Origin: an uncultured Treponema sp.
GTDB lineage: Bacteria; Spirochaetota; Spirochaetia; Treponematales; Treponemataceae
DNA length: 5,811 bases
Reading direction: 5' to 3'
Assembly (NCBI GenBank): GCA_934699065.1
Contig: CAKUWD010000183.1
Span: 1 to 5,811, forward strand
Shown: one piece after another, positions 1-5,608 of the stretch
Numbering within the stretch: position 1 is the stretch's first letter
Layout of the letters: the number at the start of each line of letters is the position of its first letter
The notes under the pieces: model-generated
Seen by the model: the letters and a program-made list of their open reading frames with translations, nothing else
What the model was told of the DNA's origin: nothing
The model's database searches: none
Made by a program: the position numbers and the translations under genes

Positions 1-1
1 T

Positions 2-1771
2 CTTGTTCTGATTACCGATGGTTTTGACTGTCCGGACTGCGGCGAGTTTACCTGTTCTAAATGTTATGATGCAAACGAAAATGCCTGTAAGCCATGCGCC
101 GCAAAACGAAAGGGAGCAAGCGAATCTCAATCGGTAGAGGCCTACAGTGAGGCTCTCAAAACTGCGCTTGCCGACGGCCGTATTGATCTTGAAGAACGAA
201 AGAATCTTAATGCACTTCAAAAAAAGTTAGGCATTTCTAACGATAAAGCAATGCAGCTTGAACGTGAATTAAAAGGCGAGGGCGATGGCGAAATCTTTAC
301 AACCGCAGAAAAGCTTGAGCTTGATAAAGCACGCGAAGCTTTCTACGCCTGTGATGGAAATCTTTCTGATATCCTTAAAACTTCAGAAGGAATCTGGCGA
401 ACTCATCCTACAAATGAGCAGGCTCTTTCTCTTTATCTTCCGGCACTTGCGGCAAGCGGTAAAACTGATGAAGCACTCAAAATTATTTCAGAACTTGGTG
501 CAGACATCTTAAGTGTTTACATTACAGCCGTTGACATTATGCTCACCCGAGATGATATGACCGAGGCAGAAAAATGGCTTAAAAAGGCTGCTATGGTTTT
601 TGCCGAAAGCAATGTACTCAAATGTTATCAGGTATACTACTATCTGAAAATGTACAAAAAATATAATGACTTCAGTTTCCTCGAAAAAGCAACAAATGCA
701 AATGCAAGTCTTAAAAACGTAAACGGTCCGCTGGAGTTGAGCCATCAGCTCCGTGTTATGTCATTGCTTCAGATTGAATCAGGTGAAGAGCCTCCTGCCT
801 ACGATAAAGATTTCTGTAAGGAAAACAATCTCTTCTTCCGCGTGGTAAGCAATACGAAACTTTGCGGAGTATTTGTAGAAGGCGTTGCTTGTTCTTCTTC
901 TGTAGCAGATGTAGTACCAAAGGATTATTTTGTAGAAGATTTACGGGGCATAAAACGACAAGTCTGGTTTTTTGTTAAACAAAATGAAAAACCTGATGCA
1001 GATGGACAATATTATGATTTTGGTGCGCTTGTAAGTAAGCCAGATGATGAAGATTATATTTTTATGGTTAGACATGAAGATTATATTGATCCAGAACAGT
1101 ATTATAATGAAGATGAAACAGATTTATCGCCTGAAGAACAGAGAGAAAGAGCTCTTGCAGAGATTCTTGAGTTCTGTTTTGAAGGAAAACAGATAGATAT
1201 TTCTCAAATTTATTATAAGCCTCAAGATCCGGAAGAAGGTGAATCTGATGAGCAGGCATTGAAACGACACATTCAGATTGGTATAAATGACGAATATGTA
1301 GATGGTTATGAATTATTTTTCTTTAACACAAGATGTTCCATTTTTGGTGATTATACTGATGAGTATGGTAATGATTGCTCTACAGATACTTCATCTGTGT
1401 GTGTGTCAAATAGCGGAGTAGATTATTATAATGTTAAAGAACTAATTAATTCGGGAGCTGCAGGGGATGATTACGTATTTGATGATTATATAAGGAAAAT
1501 ACCAGTAATCTTTTTCAGCTATTATAGATACACTGAATATGGAGAGCAATGGCAAGATATTGACTTTGATGATTATCTTCGTGATGACTACGATCACTAC
1601 ATTCTTGATTCTAACGGTAATAAAGTTAAAAGTCTGAAAGATTTAGAATCTTTTGAACATGACGGAGTTATCTATTATCGCGTTGCTGAATCAGATTTTA
1701 AAGACAGTAACACAGGTAATCCGCTTACCCCAGAAGCTGTAGCAAGATGGAAGACAAAGTTAGGTCTGTAG
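2..1771 (+). CDS. 3' part of a gene for a cysteine-pair/helical-repeat protein with acidic C-terminal region (5' truncated by window)
   Basis: The frame is open from base 2, so the gene begins before the window; the ATG at 251 is internal (visible residue 84). 589 residues are visible. In order: three CxxC pairs at residues 10/13, 18/21 and 29/32, a zinc-ribbon-like cluster; a short helical segment at about 45-90 with a DGRIDLEERKNLNAL core, resembling the acidic 'DG-I-x-x-EER' helices of TerB-like or SHOCT-like modules; a TPR-like helical region at about 110-255 (ALSLYLPALAASGKTDEAL is typical); and a long C-terminal region, about 300-589, very rich in Asp, Glu and Tyr, with at least six acid-acid-Tyr motifs (EDY, DDY). 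No transmembrane segment or catalytic motif was seen. The 3' half is more AT-rich than the 5' half (hand counts: 28/60 G+C at 301-360, 21/60 at 1021-1080). The stop is a TAG overlapping the next gene. I do not recognise the family; a role in protein-protein interaction is inference only. Confidence 0.85.
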   Translation, partial: LVLITDGFDCPDCGEFTCSKCYDANENACKPCAAKRKGASESQSVEAYSEALKTALADGRIDLEERKNLNALQKKLGISNDKAMQLERELKGEGDGEIFTTAEKLELDKAREAFYACDGNLSDILKTSEGIWRTHPTNEQALSLYLPALAASGKTDEALKIISELGADILSVYITAVDIMLTRDDMTEAEKWLKKAAMVFAESNVLKCYQVYYYLKMYKKYNDFSFLEKATNANASLKNVNGPLELSHQLRVMSLLQIESGEEPPAYDKDFCKENNLFFRVVSNTKLCGVFVEGVACSSSVADVVPKDYFVEDLRGIKRQVWFFVKQNEKPDADGQYYDFGALVSKPDDEDYIFMVRHEDYIDPEQYYNEDETDLSPEEQRERALAEILEFCFEGKQIDISQIYYKPQDPEEGESDEQALKRHIQIGINDEYVDGYELFFFNTRCSIFGDYTDEYGNDCSTDTSSVCVSNSGVDYYNVKELINSGAAGDDYVFDDYIRKIPVIFFSYYRYTEYGEQWQDIDFDDYLRDDYDHYILDSNGNKVKSLKDLESFEHDGVIYYRVAESDFKDSNTGNPLTPEAVARWKTKLGL

Positions 1772-2025
1772 TAGAAACAGTCACTGTAACGCCGGAAATG
1801 GCTGCGCGGTGGCTGGCTGATAATCCGCATAACCGGCAAATACGCAAAGAGCGGGTAGACGAGTTGTGCGAAAAAATCCGCAGTGGCAAATGGAAGCCCA
1901 GCCCTCCGATAGAAGTTTTTGACACCGGCCGACTCTGGAACGGCCAGCACCGCCTGACTGCAATTGTACAGACGGGCTGTGCTGTAGAGCTTCGGGTGAG
2001 GGTATTGAAAAAGGTTGAAGTCTGA
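1747..2025 (+). CDS. Small ParB/Srx-like domain protein (92 aa), possibly a truncated phage-type ParB
   Basis: The protein fits the N-terminal domain of phage- and plasmid-type ParB-like proteins: VTPEMAARWLADN at residues 14-26, then NRQIRKERVDEL, a GKW motif, a 'PPIEVFDTGRLWNGQHRL' block at about 53-70 and a TAIVQTG helix. The NGQHRL motif is the counterpart of the nucleotide-contacting box (GERRxRA in chromosomal ParB). Family members of this type are usually much longer, with a C-terminal part after the NGQHRL helix; here the protein stops about 20 residues after it. Either it works as a solo domain or it is a decayed remnant. ATG 1747 is the first start in frame after the upstream stop pattern and overlaps the preceding gene by 25 nt, with no clear Shine-Dalgarno, so translation may depend on coupling. 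Its base composition is much more GC-rich than the preceding gene (35/60 at 1801-1860), which suggests transfer. A terminator follows five bases after the stop. Confidence 0.75.
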   Translation: MEDKVRSVVETVTVTPEMAARWLADNPHNRQIRKERVDELCEKIRSGKWKPSPPIEVFDTGRLWNGQHRLTAIVQTGCAVELRVRVLKKVEV

Positions 2026-2029
2026 CTTT

Positions 2030-2057
2030 AAAGTGGTCGAAATTGACCACTTTTTTT
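2030..2057 (+). terminator. Intrinsic terminator after the ParB-like gene
   Basis: A perfect 9-bp stem, AAAGTGGTC (2030-2038) with GACCACTTT (2045-2053), encloses the loop GAAATT and runs directly into a T-tract ending at 2057. It begins five bases after the TGA of the ParB-like gene. This is a textbook rho-independent terminator and separates the left unit from the small-gene block. Confidence 0.9.
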
Positions 2058-2089
2058 AAACTCTCCGTAAATTTCTTTTATATTATTAT
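2055..2089 (+). promoter_or_regulatory. Possible weak promoter for the small-gene block
   Basis: After the terminator an AT-rich stretch holds -10-like hexamers, TATATT at 2079-2084 and TATTAT at 2084-2089. The best -35 candidate is TTTAAA at 2055-2060, 18 bp from the first -10, and it matches the consensus poorly and overlaps the terminator T-tract. A promoter is expected here because a terminator lies just upstream and a gene with a strong ribosome binding site just downstream, but the sequence match alone is weak. Confidence 0.3.
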
Positions 2090-2110
2090 AGAAAGCCAGT
2101 AAAAGTGAAA

Positions 2111-2133
2111 TCCCAAAGTGACTTTCAGGGAGG
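2111..2133 (+). promoter_or_regulatory. Strong Shine-Dalgarno partly inside a small hairpin
   Basis: AGGGAGG at 2127-2133 stands 8 nt before ATG 2142 and fixes that start. A hairpin can form just in front: TCCC (2111-2114) pairs with GGGA (2128-2131), and AAAG (2115-2118) with CTTT (2122-2125), with loop TGA and a two-base bulge (CA, 2126-2127). It would cover the 5' half of the Shine-Dalgarno. Whether it controls translation is inference. Confidence 0.45.
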
Positions 2134-2141
2134 TTTTGCTT

Positions 2142-2339
2142 ATGTCTTCTGTTGGAGCCTGTTATATGATGCATAGAAAATTACTGAACAGACTTAAAGA
2201 AGCTGGAAAGATTCCCGCAGATAAGACTATAGAAAATACTAAGCTAAAAGAACTGATCAGGCTTTATGGACTTGAGCGCTTCAGAAAGGAAGTTAAGGAA
2301 GCAAAGCTTGATATTCCGGATTTTTTGCTGGAAGAATAA
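2142..2339 (+). CDS. Small helical protein of unknown function (65 aa)
   Basis: The start is ATG 2142, chosen because AGGGAGG lies 8 nt upstream; the GTG at 2118 in the same frame has no binding site and lies inside the hairpin. The protein is rich in Lys, Arg, Glu and Leu, with the core KLLNRLKEAGKIPADKTIEN (about 13-32) and then two likely amphipathic helices (KLKELIRLYGLERFRKEVKE) ending in an acidic tail. There are no membrane segments or cysteine clusters (a single Cys at 7). I do not recognise the family. It is followed 19 nt later by a second small gene with its own good Shine-Dalgarno, so the two are probably co-transcribed. The helical, charged make-up would suit a small binding or regulatory protein, but nothing in the sequence proves this. 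Confidence 0.7.
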   Translation: MSSVGACYMMHRKLLNRLKEAGKIPADKTIENTKLKELIRLYGLERFRKEVKEAKLDIPDFLLEE

Positions 2340-2358
2340 TATGCAGGGGAGTTTTAAG

Positions 2359-2598
2359 ATGGCAGAGAAGAATAAGGAAATCAGGGAGCGTAATATCAGG
2401 GAGTTTTTTGCAGTTTTGAATGAAGCAAATGTTTTTACCATTTCCTGTCCCAGGTGTGGTGATATGCGTTTTTCTTTCAGCAAAAATCTTCTTGAAATAA
2501 AAGACGGTTTGCAGGTGGTGTGTCCACATTGTTCATCGCTTGTTCATGCCTGCTATACTCAGGGACAAAATGAGGTTTTTGTTCAGTGCCTCGAATAG
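2359..2598 (+). CDS. Small zinc-ribbon protein of unknown function (79 aa)
   Basis: The start is ATG 2359 with AGGGGAG (2345-2351) 7 nt upstream; the ATG at 2341 in the same frame precedes that Shine-Dalgarno and is less likely. Residues 1-24 form a charged helix (EKNKEIRERNIREFFAVLNE). A two-knuckle zinc ribbon follows: CPRC at 30-33 and CPHC at 55-58, spaced by 21 residues with a beta-like segment between them, then further cysteines at 65 and 77. The Cys4 pattern is clear evidence of metal binding in the ribbon fold; such ribbons bind nucleic acid or proteins, and which applies here cannot be told. It lies 19 nt after the 65-aa gene, in the same probable operon, and is followed by a structured element at 2614-2679. 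Confidence 0.75.
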   Translation: MAEKNKEIRERNIREFFAVLNEANVFTISCPRCGDMRFSFSKNLLEIKDGLQVVCPHCSSLVHACYTQGQNEVFVQCLE

Positions 2599-2613
2599 AA
2601 GCACTGATTTTTG

Positions 2614-2679
2614 AACGGCAGATTTCTGCCGGGGTTTCGGGCTTGGCAGCTGCCCAAGGAGCGGGAACTGCCGTTTTTT
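2614..2679 (+). terminator. Structured terminator or attenuator with alternative pairings
   Basis: AACGGCAG (2614-2621) pairs perfectly with CTGCCGTT (2668-2675), and six Ts run from 2674 to 2679, giving a terminator-like stem closed around a G+C-rich interior. The interior holds a 5-bp stem, CTTGG (2642-2646) with CCAAG (2654-2658). The 5' arm can instead form a tight hairpin with the nearby copy, CGGCAG (2616-2621) with CTGCCG (2626-2631), loop ATTT, which would free the distal arm. The T-tract ends directly before the AAGGAG of the next gene. It may simply end the small-gene operon, or act as a switchable leader for the 156-aa gene. I match it to no known riboswitch class. Confidence 0.6.
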
Positions 2680-2693
2680 AAGGAGATGTGATT

Positions 2694-3164
2694 ATGTCGG
2701 AAATCTTGAAAGAGACAAAAGAAGAGCCATCATCAACTTTTGAAATGGAAGGCTGGAAGCTTTATTCTTATGAAAATCCGCCACAGGGCTATGATTCGTA
2801 TCTTAAAGATATTAAAAATGCAGATGCCGAAGGAAAAAGCGCGGTTGAGGTTTTGCCTGAAGGTGGCGATGAAAAACGTCTTAAGAGCGGTGACAATCTT
2901 ATCAGACTCATTGCCGAAAAAAAGATGAATCACCATTACAAAATTTACAAGGACTGGGCTTTTGGTGGATGGAATCGGGAAATTCTAACCTGTGACGATA
3001 AAGAGATTTGTGTAGAATTAAATAATTTTGGCGCTCTTATGGCTTATGCTGATTACCTTGAAAGAAATGAAAAGTTCGGAGTCTTTGAAAAACTCGAAAA
3101 GGACATTTGCTGGCTTGAGGTTCACATTGCCGGCGATCACTGTCTGCATTGTCCTCATTCGTAA
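2694..3164 (+). CDS. Hypothetical protein (156 aa), first of a two-gene pair
   Basis: The start is ATG 2694, with AAGGAG (2680-2685) 8 nt upstream; the GTG at 2688 is too close to that site. The protein is soluble-looking and acidic at its N-terminus, with Tyr and Trp scattered through it (GWKLYSYENPPQGYDSYLKD at about 20-39, KIYKDWAFGGWNREILTCDD in the middle). It ends in a His/Cys cluster with a CxxC at residues 150/153 flanked by histidines (GDHCLHCPHS), a possible metal site. No signal peptide or membrane segment was seen. I do not recognise the family. The Shine-Dalgarno abuts the terminator-like element upstream, and the next gene starts 16 nt after the stop, so the pair is very likely translated from one mRNA. 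Confidence 0.75.
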   Translation: MSEILKETKEEPSSTFEMEGWKLYSYENPPQGYDSYLKDIKNADAEGKSAVEVLPEGGDEKRLKSGDNLIRLIAEKKMNHHYKIYKDWAFGGWNREILTCDDKEICVELNNFGALMAYADYLERNEKFGVFEKLEKDICWLEVHIAGDHCLHCPHS

Positions 3165-3180
3165 TGTTTATGGAGAAACA

Positions 3181-3894
3181 ATGGATGATTTTATTTGTGT
3201 GGTAAAAATCACAGCAGTAAAAAAGTTAGTATGGAATGAAGTGATTTTTGTTGAGGACATGGTGGAGCTGGATGCTCTTTCTGCAAAAATAACAGAGCTC
3301 TTTTTCAAAAAAGGAATTATAGAAAAAGATGAGTCTATACGACTTTCACAACTAAACCGCAATATCAACCTGATTGGAGAGCATCAAGACACGGCAGAAG
3401 AAATCTTTACTGCCCTTGAAGATTTTTCCAAAGAAAGCGGTCTTGGCTTTATTGTAAACTTTAGCTGCCAGGAAGATTTTATGGGGAATGGCCTTTTTAT
3501 TTCTTTTGGAGACCTGCATTTTCACCCCGAATTAATTCTGGACGGCAGACGCCTTATAAATGATTTTCCGGATGCAAACCTGAACCGTGTTTATCTTGAT
3601 ATCTACCATGATCTTATGGTTGATTGTTCGACAAAGGATAAAACTCTGGTAAATGAAGTGCTTTCCCATGGAGAAGGAATTGACTATTGGCAGCAGTTTT
3701 CAGATGAGGAGCTGGTAAAAAAAGGCTTTGTTTACCACGATCAGGCAGAAACTCTAATTTGTAAAAATATGCTCGATTCCTTAAACCGCTATTTTCAAGT
3801 TGATTTTACTGCCGACGAGAAATCAGGTCTAATCAATCAGACTGGAGAAGGCTTGCACGAGGATGTAAGAAAAAAGATTTTACAGAGGTTTTAG
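3181..3894 (+). CDS. Hypothetical protein (237 aa), second of a two-gene pair
   Basis: The start is ATG 3181, with GGAG (3172-3175) 5 nt upstream, 16 nt after the previous stop. The same frame stays open back to 3028, but that would overlap most of the end of the 156-aa gene and lacks a binding site. The protein looks soluble: an N-terminal beta-like part (DDFICVVKITAVKKLVWNEV), an alpha-rich stretch with an 'AEEIFTALEDFSKESGLGF' segment, a central GLFISFGDLHFHPELILDG block (about 103-121) and a charged C-terminal part with DEELVKKGFVYHDQAETLI. The central block, with its acidic and histidine residues (FGDLHFHPE), is the likeliest functional core, but I cannot assign a reaction. The gene is followed by an AT-rich gap that holds the murC promoter. 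It may be a species-specific pair with the 156-aa gene. Confidence 0.75.
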   Translation: MDDFICVVKITAVKKLVWNEVIFVEDMVELDALSAKITELFFKKGIIEKDESIRLSQLNRNINLIGEHQDTAEEIFTALEDFSKESGLGFIVNFSCQEDFMGNGLFISFGDLHFHPELILDGRRLINDFPDANLNRVYLDIYHDLMVDCSTKDKTLVNEVLSHGEGIDYWQQFSDEELVKKGFVYHDQAETLICKNMLDSLNRYFQVDFTADEKSGLINQTGEGLHEDVRKKILQRF

Positions 3895-3937
3895 GCTTTG
3901 TCCAACTGAACTTAATTTTTTGATAACTTTGAATTAA

Positions 3938-3966
3938 TTGTCTTAAAAGTCTCATTGTGATAAAAT
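3938..3966 (+). promoter_or_regulatory. Promoter of murC (extended -10 type)
   Basis: TTGTCT (3938-3943) as -35 and TAAAAT (3961-3966) as -10 are separated by exactly 17 bp. TGA directly before the -10 (3958-3960) supplies the TGn extended -10 motif. The expected transcription start, about 7 bases after the -10, falls at 3973-3974, the A of the murC ATG. No Shine-Dalgarno lies between promoter and ATG, so the transcript is predicted to be leaderless. Confidence 0.65.
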
Positions 3967-3973
3967 GTTTTTT

Positions 3974-5605
3974 ATGTCAAATAATGTTGCTTCTTTGCCC
4001 GAAGATTTTCGCGGCGTTCATATACATTTTGTTGGAATTAAGGGAACCGGAATGGCGGCTCTTGTGGAGATTCTTTTTCATAAAGGTGCGGTTATTACCG
4101 GTTCTGATGTTAGCGAGCGTTTTTATACTGATGAAGTTCTTGAAAAACTGGGCTTGCATGCGCTGCCCTTTGGAGCAGAAAATATTACTGATGATGTTCA
4201 GTATGTAATTTATTCTTCTGCCTACAAGCTTGATAAAAATCCTGATTTGATTGAGGCTGTGCGACGTGGGGTGCCCTGTCTGCTTTATACTCAGGCGCTT
4301 GGTGCTTACAGCGAGCGTGCTTATTCCTGCGGTGTATGCGGTGTTCACGGAAAAACTTCTACAACCGGTCTTGTCGGAACAATCTTAAAGGAAATTGATT
4401 TGCCAAGCCAGGTGCTGGCGGGCAGTGTGATTAATTCCTTTGGCGGGACTTGTACTTATACGTCAAATACGGTGGTTGAGTGTTCGCGAAGCGAATGTAT
4501 CGAAACCACCGCGGAAGGCGAAAATGGTGGTTTCGATACACCTGCTTCGCAGGCACTCAACTACCGAAGCATCTTCGTAGCCGAGACCTGCGAGTATCAG
4601 CGGCACTTTATGAGCTTCTGCCCGCAGAAAATCATTCTGACTTCTGTTGAGTCTGACCACGAGGATTATTACCCGACTTACGAAGATATCCGCCAGGCCT
4701 TTATTGATTATATCTGCAAGCTGCCACAGGGCGGCGAGGTTATTTACTGCGCTGATGATAAGGGGGCCTGTGATACAATTGGGCTGGTGAGTGGCCTTCG
4801 CCCGGATATTGTTGCGCTGCCTTATGGAGAAAAAGCGAACCTGTCATCCTTGACCGAGTTTGCTTCGCAAACATCGCAGGGCTTGACCCGGGGATCTGAC
4901 TTTGCTGTTACCTTCGGCAAAGTTGAAAACGAGCGCAATTCTTTTACCCTCGGCCTTTTTGCTTCCAAGGGCGACTTCGCATTAGCAATGCCCGGCCGCC
5001 ACGAGGTTCTGGACGCGGCTGCGGCGGTTGCTCTGGTGTGTCAGTTGCTGCGTGAGTTTGGAAAAAATCCTCTGGACTACTATGAAAACATTCGCCGCGG
5101 GCTTTTGAATTTTAGCGGTGGAAAACGCCGTAGCGAGATAGTAGGGCGCTTCAAAAATAAAAACGGGGCGGATGTTCTTGTGCTTGATGATTACGGTCAT
5201 CATCCTACTGCCGTAAAGACAACCCTCGAAGGCTACCGCGAATTTTACAAAGGCCGCAAAATCATAGTTGATTTTATGAGCCACACTTATTCGAGAACTC
5301 AGGCTTTGCTGCCGGAATTTGCTAAGTGTTTTACTGCAGCTGATGAGGTGATTTTACATAAGATTTACAGTTCTGCCCGCGAAAATCCTGCAGATTTTAC
5401 AATTACCGGCCGCACACTTTATGAGGCAGTTCTCGCAAGCGGCCAGAAAAACGTCCATTATTACGAAGAGATTTTAGATGCTGCAGATTTTGCTAAGGCA
5501 GAAATCGAAAAGCCGCTTGGTCCTGAATATCCGGATGGGTACCTTTTTATAACAATGGGCGCCGGAGACAACTGGAAGCTTGGAAAGAAAATATTAGGAA
5601 AATAA
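3974..5605 (+). CDS. murC: UDP-N-acetylmuramate--L-alanine ligase, MurC, with an in-frame repeat insertion
   Basis: MurC is the cytoplasmic ATP-dependent ligase that joins L-alanine to UDP-MurNAc, the first step of the peptidoglycan stem peptide. Visible motifs (ATG 3974 numbering, 543 aa): GIKGTGM at 21-27 (UDP-binding N-domain; most family members have GGSGM), the ATP P-loop GVHGKTSTT at 123-131, FVAETCEY at 201-208, SVESDHEDYY at 224-233, PGRHEVLDAAAAVA, the GGKRR segment, DDYGHHPT at 405-412 and SHTYSRT at 436-442 (family FQPHTYSRT). The latter two favour MurC over Mpl. Family members are usually about 430-490 aa; the excess is partly explained by the palindromic element read as residues 166-198 and perhaps by a second at 290-309. 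ATG 3965 is rejected because it lies inside the -10 box. A yicC-family gene follows after 83 nt. Confidence 0.88.
   Translation: MSNNVASLPEDFRGVHIHFVGIKGTGMAALVEILFHKGAVITGSDVSERFYTDEVLEKLGLHALPFGAENITDDVQYVIYSSAYKLDKNPDLIEAVRRGVPCLLYTQALGAYSERAYSCGVCGVHGKTSTTGLVGTILKEIDLPSQVLAGSVINSFGGTCTYTSNTVVECSRSECIETTAEGENGGFDTPASQALNYRSIFVAETCEYQRHFMSFCPQKIILTSVESDHEDYYPTYEDIRQAFIDYICKLPQGGEVIYCADDKGACDTIGLVSGLRPDIVALPYGEKANLSSLTEFASQTSQGLTRGSDFAVTFGKVENERNSFTLGLFASKGDFALAMPGRHEVLDAAAAVALVCQLLREFGKNPLDYYENIRRGLLNFSGGKRRSEIVGRFKNKNGADVLVLDDYGHHPTAVKTTLEGYREFYKGRKIIVDFMSHTYSRTQALLPEFAKCFTAADEVILHKIYSSARENPADFTITGRTLYEAVLASGQKNVHYYEEILDAADFAKAEIEKPLGPEYPDGYLFITMGAGDNWKLGKKILGK
4471..4565 (+). repeat. 95-bp cloverleaf-like palindromic element inside murC
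   Basis: Outer arms GGTGGTTGAGTG (4471-4482) and CACTCAACTACC (4554-4565) pair over 12 bp with one G-T wobble. Inside are a side hairpin TTCGC-GAA-GCGAA (4483-4495), a perfect 15-bp inverted repeat TGTATCGAAACCACC (4496-4510) with GGTGGTTTCGATACA (4526-4540) around a 15-base loop, and a second side hairpin CCTGC-TTC-GCAGG (4541-4553). Every base outside the central loop and the two 3-base loops is paired. It lies in the MurC frame without a stop, adding about 33 residues just before the FVAE strand. The symmetry is seen directly; origin as a dispersed element is inferred from the structure and placement. Confidence 0.85.
4842..4900 (+). repeat. Probable decayed palindromic element inside murC
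   Basis: A hairpin GTTTGC-TTC-GCAAAC (4858-4872) has the same GCTTCGC core and 3-base loop as the right side hairpin of the 4471-4565 element, and is read in the same phase (giving Ala-Ser-Gln in both). It is flanked by GTCATCC (4843-4849) and GGGATCTGAC (4891-4900), imperfect inverted ends of a type common in dispersed bacterial palindromes, and by a small GGG-CTTGA-CCC hairpin (4879-4889 area). The outer pairing is broken, so this is either an old, degenerate copy or a chance likeness. In MurC it is read as residues 290-309, a region of low conservation in the middle domain. Confidence 0.45.
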
Positions 5606-5608
5606 AGT

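Noticed and set aside
2266..2358. N-terminal extension of the 79-aa zinc-ribbon gene
   Set aside because: The open frame runs inside the 65-aa gene; AGGGGAG at 2345-2351 clearly serves ATG 2359.
3028..3180. N-terminal extension of the 237-aa gene, since the same frame is open back to 3028
   Set aside because: It would overlap the end of the 156-aa gene over about 137 bases and has no Shine-Dalgarno, while ATG 3181 has GGAG at 5 nt and lies just after the upstream stop.
3912..3937. TTAATT/AATTAA inverted repeat after the 237-aa gene as terminator
   Set aside because: The stem is six A-T pairs only, with no T-tract after it; too weak to call.
3965..3973. ATG 3965 as murC start
   Set aside because: It overlaps the -10 hexamer and has no ribosome binding site; ATG 3974 gives the better N-terminus and fits the promoter.
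4463..4660. Minus-strand open frame inside murC
   Set aside because: It is a shadow caused by the palindromic element, useful as evidence for the two-way coding but with no start signal of its own.
3974..5605. Assignment as Mpl (murein tripeptide recycling ligase) instead of MurC
   Set aside because: The middle motif SVESDHEDYY is somewhat Mpl-like, but DDYGHHPT and SHTYSRT with the following ADEVILHKIYSSARE are the MurC pattern.
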